Source: an uncultured Prevotellaceae bacterium
GTDB lineage: Bacteria > Bacteroidota > Bacteroidia > Bacteroidales > Bacteroidaceae
Reading direction: 5' to 3'
Assembly (NCBI GenBank): GCA_947307015.1
Contig: CAMZHV010000017.1
Span: 1 to 47,755, forward strand
Length of the DNA: 47,755 nt
This document shows, one piece after another, positions 40,837 to 47,755 of the stretch (the stretch's first letter is position 1; every line of letters starts with the position of its first letter). The translations under genes were made by a program, and so were the position numbers. Below the pieces are notes generated by a model. It was given only the letters and a program-made list of their open reading frames with translations, was not told the origin of the DNA and did no database searches.

Positions 40837-41637
40837 TCATGAGAGCCTTGCGGCTTCGATCTTCTCAATTTCCTCGAAGGAGGAGAGGATGTCGGGTTTG
40901 CCATGATGTATGGCTATGGTATGCTCGAAATGAGCTGCGGGCTTGTGGTCGCGCGTCCGAACTGTCCACTTGTCAGGCATCAAATATACTTCATAGGTGC
41001 CTTGAGTAATCATCGGCTCTATGGCGATACACAGACCATTCTTGATCTGCTTGCCCTGCCCACGGCGTCCGTAGTTGGGAACCTGAGGATCCTCATGCAT
41101 CGTTTTGCCGATGCCGTGTCCCACGAACTCACGTACGACACCATAGCCTTGTGCTTCGCAATGGCTCTGAACAGCATAACCGATATCACCTATGCGATGT
41201 CCAGAGACTGCCGTCTCGATGCCCTTGTAGAGAGCCTCCTTAGTGGTTCGGAGGAGTCGTTTGACCTCCTCCGCAACCTCACCCACCTGAAAGGTGTAGC
41301 AGGAGTCCCCATTGTAGCCATTCAGAAGTGTCCCGCAGTCCACGGAGACGATGTCTCCTTCTTTCAGCACGGTGTCCGCTGTAGGCACACCGTGGACGAC
41401 AACGTCGTTGACACTCGTGCAGATGCTCCCAGGGAAAGGACCTCCATAAGGATTAGGGAACCCTTTGAAGGTAGGCTCTGCACCATGATCCCGTATGAAT
41501 TCCTCGGCGAGAAGGTCGAGCTGCGCGGTGGTAACACCAGGCTTTATGGCCTTGCCTATCTCGGCGAGCGTCGCGGCCACCAAGAGGTTGGCGGCTCGCA
41601 TCAGCTCAATCTCATCCTCAGTCTTCAGAAATATCAT
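40837..41637 (-). CDS. map: Methionine aminopeptidase (Map)
   Basis: Map removes the initiator methionine from new proteins. The 266-residue type I enzyme has the metal ligands in VDCGTLLNGYNGDSCYTF (two Asp), VGHGIGKTMHEDPQVPNYG (His), IAIEPMITQG (Glu) and HFEHTIAI (Glu). There is no N-terminal zinc-finger extension. It lies 23 bp after secY, the typical secY-map pairing. Confidence 0.97.
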   Translation of the reverse strand: MIFLKTEDEIELMRAANLLVAATLAEIGKAIKPGVTTAQLDLLAEEFIRDHGAEPTFKGFPNPYGGPFPGSICTSVNDVVVHGVPTADTVLKEGDIVSVDCGTLLNGYNGDSCYTFQVGEVAEEVKRLLRTTKEALYKGIETAVSGHRIGDIGYAVQSHCEAQGYGVVREFVGHGIGKTMHEDPQVPNYGRRGQGKQIKNGLCIAIEPMITQGTYEVYLMPDKWTVRTRDHKPAAHFEHTIAIHHGKPDILSSFEEIEKIEAARLS

Positions 41638-41660
41638 TCGTCAGATACTCCTTTCGTAGA

Positions 41661-43007
41661 TTAGTATGCGCTCATACCGCTACGGCCACGGATGCGACCC
41701 GACTCAAGCAAGCCGTCGTAGTGGCGCATGAGTAGATGACTCTCAATCTGCTGCAGCGTGTCGAGCACGACACCCACCAGGATGAGCAACGAGGTACCAC
41801 CAAAGAATTGGCCAAACTCAGGCGTCACATTCATCAGGCCGGCGAAAGCAGGCATACAGGCGATGAACGCCAAGAAGAGGGAGCCAGGAAGCGTAATCTT
41901 AGACATCACCTCGTCAATATAGTTGGCCGTATCTCTACCCGGACGTACACCGGGGATGAAGCCATTGTTGCGTTTCATATCCTCTGCCATCTGCACGGGG
42001 TTCATGGTGATAGCCGTGTAGAGGTAGGTGAAGGCAATGATGAGCAGCGCAAACACCACATTGTAAGCCCAGCTGCGGTGATCAGACAGTGCCATGAGGA
42101 CAGCAGAGGGATTCTGACCGTCGCTGAAAGCCTGCAACAGCGTGATGGGCAGGAACATGATAGCCTGAGCGAAGATAATAGGCATCACATTGGCGGCGAA
42201 GAGCTTCAGGGGGATGTACTGACGTGCACCACCTACCTGCTGGCCACCCATGACACGCTTAGCATACTGCACGGGCACCTTGCGGGTAGCTTGTGTAAGC
42301 ATGATTGCGGCCATCATCACCAAGAACAGGACAGCAATCTCAACGATGAACATCACGAGACCACCACCTGTCAGGTTGTTCAGACGGCTGGTCAATTCCT
42401 GACCTAATGCCTGAGGCAGGCGGGCAATGATACCCAACATGATGATCATGGAGACACCGTTGCCAATACCCTTGTCCGTGATGCGCTCACCCAGCCAAAG
42501 GATGAACATACTACCAGCAGCGAGGATCACCGTGGAGCTAATCATGAACGTGGTCCAACCGATGGAGGGAGCCAGCGCTCCGCCCGAGAGGTGACGCAGG
42601 TTCACCAGATAGCCAGGTGCCTGGAAGAACAGGATAAAGATGGTCAGATAACGTGTGTACTGGTTGATCTTGCGGCGACCGCTCTCACCCTCGCGCTGCA
42701 TCTTCTGGAAATAAGGTACAGCGACAGCCAGCAGCTGGATGACGATGGACGCCGTGATGTAAGGCATGATTCCCAATGCGAAGACAGAAGCGTTGGAGAA
42801 AGCACCTCCAGAGAACATGTTCAGCAGGCTCATCAAACCCTCGCTGGTCTGCTCGCGCAGAGCTACCAATTGATTCGGGTTAATGCCGGGAAGCACCACG
42901 AAAGAACCAAAACGGTAGACAGCGGCGAAACCGATGGTGATGAGGATCTTCATACGAAGGTCCTCAATCATCCAGATGTTCTTGAGTGTAGCAAAAAACT
43001 TCTTCAT
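41661..43007 (-). CDS. secY: SecY preprotein translocase subunit
   Basis: SecY is the channel of the Sec translocon. The 448-residue protein has ten hydrophobic segments, starting after FFATLKNIWMIEDLRMKILI. A plug-like region follows the first segment, containing LLNMFSGGAFSNASVFALGI. Other landmarks are MQREGESGRRKINQYTRYL and the large cytoplasmic loop with GGARQYIPLKLFAANVMPII. It starts 15 bp downstream of rplO. Confidence 0.98.
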   Translation of the reverse strand: MKKFFATLKNIWMIEDLRMKILITIGFAAVYRFGSFVVLPGINPNQLVALREQTSEGLMSLLNMFSGGAFSNASVFALGIMPYITASIVIQLLAVAVPYFQKMQREGESGRRKINQYTRYLTIFILFFQAPGYLVNLRHLSGGALAPSIGWTTFMISSTVILAAGSMFILWLGERITDKGIGNGVSMIIMLGIIARLPQALGQELTSRLNNLTGGGLVMFIVEIAVLFLVMMAAIMLTQATRKVPVQYAKRVMGGQQVGGARQYIPLKLFAANVMPIIFAQAIMFLPITLLQAFSDGQNPSAVLMALSDHRSWAYNVVFALLIIAFTYLYTAITMNPVQMAEDMKRNNGFIPGVRPGRDTANYIDEVMSKITLPGSLFLAFIACMPAFAGLMNVTPEFGQFFGGTSLLILVGVVLDTLQQIESHLLMRHYDGLLESGRIRGRSGMSAY

Positions 43008-43022
43008 GAGTCTTAATTTGTC

Positions 43023-43466
43023 TTACAGGGTTTTTGCGTTACCGCCAGCAGCTTCAATGGCAGCCTGAGCAGCCTGAGAGAAGGCATGAGCCTCCACCTC
43101 AACCTTTGCGGTGAGCTGCCCCTTGGCCAGAACCTTAACGAGCTGACCAGCCTTGGCAGCACCAGCAGCAATGAGTTCGGCGATGCCCACTTTCTCTGCA
43201 CCCTGCTCAGCAAGCTTCTGAATGAGGGAGAGGTTGACAGCCTGATACTCTTTACGGTTGATGTTCTTGAAGCCGAACTTAGGCAGACGACGCTGGAGAG
43301 GCATCTGACCGCCTTCGAAACCAATCTTCTTCTTATAACCCGAACGTGCCTTGGCACCTTTGTGACCACGTGTGGAGGTTCCTCCGAGGCCAGAACCAGG
43401 ACCACGTCCAATACGCTTGCGCGTCTTGGTGGCACCTGCTGCGGGCTTTAATGTATTCAATTTCAT
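43023..43466 (-). CDS. rplO: Ribosomal protein L15
   Basis: L15 (147 residues) assists late 50S assembly. It starts MKLNTLKPAAGATKTRKRIG and contains GSGLGGTSTRGHKGAKARSG and GGQMPLQRRLPKFGF. A TTTAAAG-type repeat (43481-43499) lies between it and rpmD. Confidence 0.98.
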   Translation of the reverse strand: MKLNTLKPAAGATKTRKRIGRGPGSGLGGTSTRGHKGAKARSGYKKKIGFEGGQMPLQRRLPKFGFKNINRKEYQAVNLSLIQKLAEQGAEKVGIAELIAAGAAKAGQLVKVLAKGQLTAKVEVEAHAFSQAAQAAIEAAGGNAKTL

Positions 43467-43480
43467 ATCGTGTGTCGGTT

Positions 43481-43499
43481 TAAAGTTTAGAGTTTAAAT
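43481..43499. repeat. TTTAAAG word repeat between rpmD and rplO
   Basis: GTTTAAAGTTTAGAGTTTAA, matching the words at 16271-16321. It shows that the word repeats, unlike the G/C palindromes, do enter the ribosomal block. Confidence 0.6.
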
Positions 43500-43519
43500 A
43501 AATGTGTAGAGGTTGAACC

Positions 43520-43696
43520 TTAATCAATGACTTTCACCAGATGGTGTACCGTCTGAATCTGTCCGCGGACAGAGGGGGTGTCCTCCAGCTCCACGACGTG
43601 GTTCAACTTCCTCAGCCCCATAGCGTCGAGTGTACGCTTCTGATTCTTGGGGGCGCCGATACGGCTCTTAATCTGCTTTATTTTGATAGTTGCCAT
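43520..43696 (-). CDS. rpmD: Ribosomal protein L30
   Basis: A 58-residue frame starting MATIKIKQIKSRIGAPKNQK and ending VHHLVKVID. It matches L30 in length, motif (RTLDAMGLRKLN) and place between rpsE and rplO. The start is 18 bp after the rpsE stop. Confidence 0.97.
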   Translation of the reverse strand: MATIKIKQIKSRIGAPKNQKRTLDAMGLRKLNHVVELEDTPSVRGQIQTVHHLVKVID

Positions 43697-43714
43697 AGTC
43701 TTGAACCTCCTTCG

Positions 43715-44227
43715 TTAACCTCTGAATACTTTTTCTACACTGATGCCACGGTTCTGTGCCACCTGCTGTGCGTCGCGCATCTCAGAGAGGGCAGCGATGG
43801 TGGCCTTGACCAGGTTGTGGGGGTTGGAAGAACCCTTACTCTTGGCCAGGCAGTCAGTGATACCAACACTTTCAAGGACGGCACGCATAGCGCCACCAGC
43901 CACCACACCTGTACCAGTTGAGGCGGGCATGATAAGCACCTCAGCTCCGCCGAACTTGGCGGCCTGCTCGTGGGGTACCGTACCCTTAATAACGGGAACC
44001 TGCACAAGGTTCTTCTTGGCGGCTTCCACGCCCTTGGCGATGGCAGCTGTGACTTCACCGGCTTTGCCGAGGCCATAACCGATGATACCCTTGCCGTCGC
44101 CGACTACTACGATTGCTGCAAACGTGAAGGTGCGTCCACCCTTGGTCACCTTGGTGACGCGGTTGATGGCTACGAGGCGGTCCTTCAATTCAACATCGCT
44201 ATTGATCTTTACGTTCTTGATTGCCAT
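43715..44227 (-). CDS. rpsE: Ribosomal protein S5
   Basis: S5 (170 residues) helps decoding accuracy. The double-stranded RNA binding part ([40 protein letters not shown]) and the second domain ([20 protein letters not shown]) are intact. It is 5 bp downstream of rplR. Confidence 0.98.
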   Translation of the reverse strand: MAIKNVKINSDVELKDRLVAINRVTKVTKGGRTFTFAAIVVVGDGKGIIGYGLGKAGEVTAAIAKGVEAAKKNLVQVPVIKGTVPHEQAAKFGGAEVLIMPASTGTGVVAGGAMRAVLESVGITDCLAKSKGSSNPHNLVKATIAALSEMRDAQQVAQNRGISVEKVFRG

Positions 44228-44232
44228 AATGT

Positions 44233-44574
44233 TTAGAATTTAAGTCCACCGTTACGTGCTGCGTCTGCAACTTCCTTCACTCTGCCATGATAGAGATAAC
44301 CGTTACGGTCGAAAACGACTGTGGTGATACCGGCTTCGAGAGCCTTCTTCGCGATGAGCTCGCCTACCTTGGCAGCCTGCTCCTTCTTGGGGCAAACCTC
44401 CATGCCGAGCGACGATGCTGAGCACAGCGTAGTGCCGTTGTCGTCGTTGATAATCTGGACATAGATCTGCTTGTTGCTGCGGAACACCGACATACGGGGG
44501 CGCTCAGCGGTACCAGAGATCTTGTTGCGAACTCTATATTTGATCTTGATTCGTCTTTCTATTTTCGTTGTCAT
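44233..44574 (-). CDS. rplR: Ribosomal protein L18
   Basis: L18 (113 residues) binds 5S r[23 protein letters not shown] and the C-terminal [20 protein letters not shown] identify it. It follows rplF by 24 bp. Confidence 0.98.
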   Translation of the reverse strand: MTTKIERRIKIKYRVRNKISGTAERPRMSVFRSNKQIYVQIINDDNGTTLCSASSLGMEVCPKKEQAAKVGELIAKKALEAGITTVVFDRNGYLYHGRVKEVADAARNGGLKF

Positions 44575-44598
44575 GATTACGCGATTTTATAGTTGAAA

Positions 44599-45180
44599 TT
44601 ACTTAGCGCCTGCTGACTTGCCAGACTTTCTGCGAATCTGCTCGCCAAGGAACAAGATACCCTTGCCCTTGTAAGGCTCCGGCTTACGGAAAGAACGGAT
44701 CTTGGCACAAACCTGTCCGAGGAGCTGTTTGTCGCAAGACTTCAAGATGATCTGGGGATTCTGGTTACGTTCCGACTTCGTCTCCACCTTGATCTCAGCG
44801 GGGAGTTGCAGGAGAATAGGATGCGTATAACCGAGAGCGAACTCGAGCAGGTTACCCTTGTTGCTCACGCGATAACCGACACCCACGAGCTCCATCTGCT
44901 TCGTGAAGCCTTCGCTGACACCGACAACCATGTTGTGGATCAGTGCGCGATAGAGACCGTGGTAAGCCTGCTTCTGCTTCATCGTCACGTTGATGGGATC
45001 GTACTCTGCGTCAATGTCGAAAGTGATTTCGGCCTTGTCCTTGTCGTAATTAACTTTGATGGAAGGATTAACCTCTTGGGTTAAAACACCCTCCTTGCCT
45101 TTGACAGTAATCGTGTTGCCGTCAAGGGAAATCTCAACACCTGCGGGGATGTTAATGGGCAATTTACCAATTCTTGACAT
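44599..45180 (-). CDS. rplF: Ribosomal protein L6
   Basis: L6 (193 residues) lies near the factor-binding site of the 50S. It starts MSRIGKLPINIPAGVEISLD and ends with RKPEPYKGKGILFLGEQIRR, a close match to the L6 C-terminal signature. It follows rpsH by 18 bp. Confidence 0.98.
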   Translation of the reverse strand: MSRIGKLPINIPAGVEISLDGNTITVKGKEGVLTQEVNPSIKVNYDKDKAEITFDIDAEYDPINVTMKQKQAYHGLYRALIHNMVVGVSEGFTKQMELVGVGYRVSNKGNLLEFALGYTHPILLQLPAEIKVETKSERNQNPQIILKSCDKQLLGQVCAKIRSFRKPEPYKGKGILFLGEQIRRKSGKSAGAK

Positions 45181-45198
45181 GTTAATACCTCCTTTTAA

Positions 45199-45594
45199 TT
45201 AATAGACGTAGCATAAGACTTCACCACCGATCTTCTGTTCGGCAGCTTCCTTGTTCGTCATCACACCCTGTGAGGTGGAGATGATGGCGATACCCAGTCC
45301 GTTGATAACACGGGGCATGTCCTTGTAGCCGGTGTACTTACGCATACCGGGACGGGACACACGGATCAGTTTCTTGATGGCGTTAACCTTGTTAACAGCA
45401 TCGTACTTCAGAGCAACCTTGATAGTGCCCTGAGGGCCGTCGTCCACGAACTTGTAGTTCAGGATGTAGCCCTTCTCGAAGAGGATCTTGGTGATCTCCT
45501 TCTTCAGATTCGACGCGGGGATCTCAACCACACGGTGCTTGGCCATGATGGCGTTGCGCACTCGCGTCAAATAGTCTGCAATAGGATCTGTCAT
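45199..45594 (-). CDS. rpsH: Ribosomal protein S8
   Basis: S8 (131 residues) binds 16S helix 21 and represses the spc operon in E. coli. It starts MTDPIADYLTRVRNAIMAKH and ends ISTSQGVMTNKEAAEQKIGG plus EVLCYVY. The 75-bp gap to rpsN holds only AT-rich sequence. Confidence 0.98.
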   Translation of the reverse strand: MTDPIADYLTRVRNAIMAKHRVVEIPASNLKKEITKILFEKGYILNYKFVDDGPQGTIKVALKYDAVNKVNAIKKLIRVSRPGMRKYTGYKDMPRVINGLGIAIISTSQGVMTNKEAAEQKIGGEVLCYVY

Positions 45595-45669
45595 TTGTTT
45601 AAGATTTAATTAATCGGCACGCTGCCGACAATATTAAAAGTTAATAGAATAGGGGTTTCGTGTAACGTG

Positions 45670-45969
45670 TTACCAGCTGGCCTTCTTCACACCGGGGATG
45701 AGTCCCTGTGAAGCCATCTCGCGGAACTGGATACGGGAGAGACCGAACTGGCGCATATAGCCCTTCGGACGACCCGTGATCTTGCAGCGGTTGTGCAGGC
45801 GGATAGGATTGGCGTTGCGGGGAATGCTCTGGAGCTTCTGAGCAGCCTCAAAGGCGTCAACGGGATCACCCGTGTTGACAATCTTCTTCAGGGCAGCACG
45901 CTTGGCAGCATACTTGGCCACGAGCTTGGCACGCTTGACCTCGCGGGCCTTCATTGATTCTTTTGCCAT
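45670..45969 (-). CDS. rpsN: Ribosomal protein S14 (zinc-independent form)
   Basis: S14 has 99 residues, with no CxxC pairs, so it is the longer zinc-free form. It starts [40 protein letters not shown] is the conserved core. It is 6 bp downstream of rplE. Confidence 0.98.
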   Translation of the reverse strand: MAKESMKAREVKRAKLVAKYAAKRAALKKIVNTGDPVDAFEAAQKLQSIPRNANPIRLHNRCKITGRPKGYMRQFGLSRIQFREMASQGLIPGVKKASW

Positions 45970-45975
45970 ATCTCT

Positions 45976-46530
45976 TTAGTCTTTAGCGTTTTTGAAGGGA
46001 AGGCCGAACTCCTTGAGCAGTGCAAAGCCCTCCTCATCGGTCTTAGCTGTAGTCACGAAAGTGATGTTCATACCGACGATGCGGTCGATGGTGTCGATAT
46101 TGATCTCGGGGAAGATGATCTGCTCCTGGATGCCGAGGGTGTAGTTGCCACGGCCGTCGAGCTTGCTCTCGATACCCTTGAAGTCGCGGATACGGGGCAG
46201 TGCCACCTTGACGAGCTTCTCGAGGAACTCGTACATGCGCTCGCGACGCAGTGTCACCATGACGCCGATGGGCATCTTCTTACGGAGCTTGAAGTTGGCC
46301 ACGTCCTTCTTGGAGATGGTGGCGACAGCCTTCTGGCCCGTGATGGTGGTGAGCTCGTTGATAGCCACTTCGATAATCTTCTTGTCGGCGGTAGCGATGC
46401 CGAGGCCCTGATTGATGACAATCTTCTTCAGGACGGGGATCTGCATAGCTGATGTGTAGCCGAACTTCTCCTTGAGTGCGGGAGCGATACGCTCGGTATA
46501 CTCCTGCTTGAGTCTTGCTGTATTTGCCAT
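45976..46530 (-). CDS. rplE: Ribosomal protein L5
   Basis: L5 (184 residues) binds 5S rRNA and forms a bridge to the 30S. The [20 protein letters not shown] core and the C-terminal [20 protein letters not shown] are intact. The start shares one base with the rplX stop (TAATG). Confidence 0.98.
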   Translation of the reverse strand: MANTARLKQEYTERIAPALKEKFGYTSAMQIPVLKKIVINQGLGIATADKKIIEVAINELTTITGQKAVATISKKDVANFKLRKKMPIGVMVTLRRERMYEFLEKLVKVALPRIRDFKGIESKLDGRGNYTLGIQEQIIFPEINIDTIDRIVGMNITFVTTAKTDEEGFALLKEFGLPFKNAKD

Positions 46531-46850
46531 TACTTAATCTCCTCTCCTGATTTCTTGGCATAGCGTACGAGCTTGCCGTCTTCGTTCAACTTACGTCCAA
46601 TGCGGGTAGCCTTTCCAGACTTGGGATCCACCACATTCAGGTTGGAGATGTGGATGGGGGCTTCCTGCTTCACAATGCCTCCCTGAGGGAACTTGGCACT
46701 GGGCTTCTGGCTCTTGGAGACCATGTTCTGGCCTTCGACGAGAGCCTTCTGCTCCTTGACGAACACCCTCAGCACCTTGCCAGTCTGGCCTTTGCTGTTG
46801 CCGGCGAGGATCATGACGGTGTCGCCTTTCTTGATATGTAACTTTGCCAT
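46530..46850 (-). CDS. rplX: Ribosomal protein L24
   Basis: L24 (106 residues) nucleates 50S assembly. It starts with the KOW motif ([20 protein letters not shown]) and contains [20 protein letters not shown]. Its stop overlaps the rplE start, implying coupling. Confidence 0.98.
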   Translation of the reverse strand: MAKLHIKKGDTVMILAGNSKGQTGKVLRVFVKEQKALVEGQNMVSKSQKPSAKFPQGGIVKQEAPIHISNLNVVDPKSGKATRIGRKLNEDGKLVRYAKKSGEEIK

Positions 46851-46874
46851 TACTGTATTTGAATCTTTAGATGA

Positions 46875-47240
46875 TTAAAGAACCTCGGGTGCGAGTGATA
46901 CGACCTTCATATTGACTGCACGCAACTCACGGGCCACAGGGCCGAAGATGCGGCTGCCGCGAAGCTCACCAGCATTGTTCAACAGTACGCAAGCGTTGTC
47001 GTCGAAACGGATATAGGAGCCGTCGGCACGACGCACTTCCTTACTTGTACGGACGATCAAGGCTTTCGACACAGCACCCTTTTTAATTTCACTGGAGGGG
47101 ATGACGCTCTTCACAGAGACGACGATGACGTCCCCAACTGTTGCATAGCGACGACGTGTGCCGCCCAACACGCGGATGCAGAGGCACTCCTTGGCACCGC
47201 TGTTGTCTGCAACGACTAATCTAGATTCTGCCTGTATCAT
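46875..47240 (-). CDS. rplN: Ribosomal protein L14
   Basis: L14 (121 residues), at the intersubunit face and the RsfS binding site. It starts [20 protein letters not shown] and ends [20 protein letters not shown] plus VL. Normal length, 2 bp downstream of rpsQ. Confidence 0.98.
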   Translation of the reverse strand: MIQAESRLVVADNSGAKECLCIRVLGGTRRRYATVGDVIVVSVKSVIPSSEIKKGAVSKALIVRTSKEVRRADGSYIRFDDNACVLLNNAGELRGSRIFGPVARELRAVNMKVVSLAPEVL

Positions 47241-47242
47241 AA

Positions 47243-47500
47243 TTACTTAGCTCTTTCTACGATTTCTACTACTCTCCATCTCTTGGTTTTGCTCAGGGGA
47301 CGGGTTTCCATGATGAGAACGGTGTCGCCCTTGTGGCAGTCGTTCTTCTCGTCGTGAGCGTGGTATTTCTTCGTTTTCTGGACGAACTTACCATAGATCG
47401 GGTGTCTCTCCTTATACTTGGCAGCCACTACAATGGTCTTATCCATCTTGTCGCTGATGACAACACCTGTTCTTGTCTTTCTTAAGTTTCTAGCTTCCAT
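47243..47500 (-). CDS. rpsQ: Ribosomal protein S17
   Basis: S17 is an OB-fold 30S protein. I start it at 47500 ([20 protein letters not shown]), 85 residues, because the family begins here. An ATG four codons upstream (47512) is 2 bp from the rpmC stop and is the alternative. [20 protein letters not shown] is the C-terminal signature. Confidence 0.97.
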   Translation of the reverse strand: MEARNLRKTRTGVVISDKMDKTIVVAAKYKERHPIYGKFVQKTKKYHAHDEKNDCHKGDTVLIMETRPLSKTKRWRVVEIVERAK

Positions 47501-47514
47501 GTCTAAGACCATTA

Positions 47515-47709
47515 TTAATTAGCGTTCTTTTTCTCCGTGAGGATCGTCATCATGCGGGCGATGTCACGACGAGCCTTCTTGATCTCGGAAGGATTCTCCA
47601 GGGGAGCCACGGCGTGGTTGAGCAGCGTCTGCTGGTACTGTGCCTTGGCCGTCTCAATCTTTTCTGCGAGCTCCTCAACGGAGAGAGCTCTGATTTCTGC
47701 TGTCTTCAT
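47515..47709 (-). CDS. rpmC: Ribosomal protein L29
   Basis: L29 (64 residues) is a two-helix protein at the tunnel exit. I use the ATG at 47709 ([20 protein letters not shown]); an upstream TTG two codons earlier overlaps the rplP stop and is not needed. The motif [19 protein letters not shown] is intact. Confidence 0.97.
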   Translation of the reverse strand: MKTAEIRALSVEELAEKIETAKAQYQQTLLNHAVAPLENPSEIKKARRDIARMMTILTEKKNAN

Positions 47710-47711
47710 AA

Positions 47712-47755
47712 TCAAGCGTTTTTGTCGTAATCTCGTCTAACAATGAACTTTGTTG
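47712..47755 (-). CDS. rplP: Ribosomal protein L16, C-terminal end only
   Basis: The last 14 codons before the window edge read TKFIVRRDYDKNA and a TGA stop at 47712-47714. This matches the Bacteroidetes L16 end in sequence and in place (before rpmC). The rest of the gene is outside the window. Confidence 0.9.
   Translation of the reverse strand, partial: TKFIVRRDYDKNA

Overview
The window comes from a member of the Bacteroidales, most likely a Prevotellaceae-like gut or rumen organism. Four things point there. The S10/spc/alpha ribosomal cluster has the Bacteroidetes layout. At least ten start sites are preceded by the Bacteroidetes -7 box TAnnTTTG, and three of these also have a TTTG -33 box 19-20 bp upstream. 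Bacteroidetes-only families are present (DUF4290, a DUF4738-like lipoprotein). Genes lack Shine-Dalgarno sequences and instead start in AT-rich contexts. I cannot fix the genus from sequence alone.

Layout. 1-7291 is housekeeping: a minus-strand run (tsaB, DUF4290 gene, murA, rimM, dxr) diverging from a plus-strand run (yicC, gmk, nadD). 7292-12078 is an accessory stretch. It opens with about 1.2 kb without genes that holds a nested inverted-repeat element (about 7450-8335) with a large foldback structure inside it. Then come four closely packed unknown genes plus a J-domain-like gene (8531-10851), a small hypothetical gene and an orphan Vsr endonuclease. 12113-21787 is a pentose locus: a xylose transporter, xylulokinase, xylose isomerase and a membrane acyltransferase on the minus strand, diverging from two secreted GH43 enzymes on the plus strand, with a 44-residue zinc-ribbon gene (missed by length filters) in between. 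21799-28826 holds a Nudix hydrolase, rhamnulokinase, and an export system made of TolC, HlyD and two ABC-2 permeases with no ATPase. 28849-37346 carries hisS, a CstA-family carrier, aroC, a SlyD-like isomerase, ilvD, a lipoprotein and rfbB. 37448-47755 is the ribosomal block from rplQ back to the end of rplP, all on the minus strand, including secY, map, infA, rpmJ and rpoA.

The strongest unusual signal is a family of G/C-rich palindromic elements found about eleven times in the first 30 kb and never in the ribosomal block. The forward arm reads GACCC-n-CCCC, a short spacer, then a CCCTCCCT...AGGGAGGG hairpin. Arms usually sit exactly at gene ends: a forward arm right after (or supplying) the stop codon of the upstream gene and a reversed arm at the start of the downstream gene, so pairs of arms bracket gene junctions. 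Several are translated. Gmk, NadD, HisS and, in diverged form, Dxr share the element-encoded peptide SLTGRxGGGS, and RimM carries a whole composite copy in frame. This resembles in principle the palindromic elements known inside Rickettsia proteins, but the sequence is different and I do not recognise it as a described family.

The second candidate novelty is the 7450-8335 element. It has imperfect 44-47 bp inverted repeats with GTCAC iterons, a 9-bp direct repeat on either side that could be a target duplication, and an inner 393-nt foldback with several colinear long-range stems. It encodes no recognisable protein, so it looks like a non-autonomous mobile element, a large structured RNA, or both.

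Other points worth noting are an aspartate in place of the catalytic cysteine of MurA (predicting fosfomycin insensitivity), degenerate J-domain modules repeated in two genes of the unknown cluster, NP-rich STI1-like repeats inserted in TolC, and families of short AT-rich word repeats in many gene junctions.
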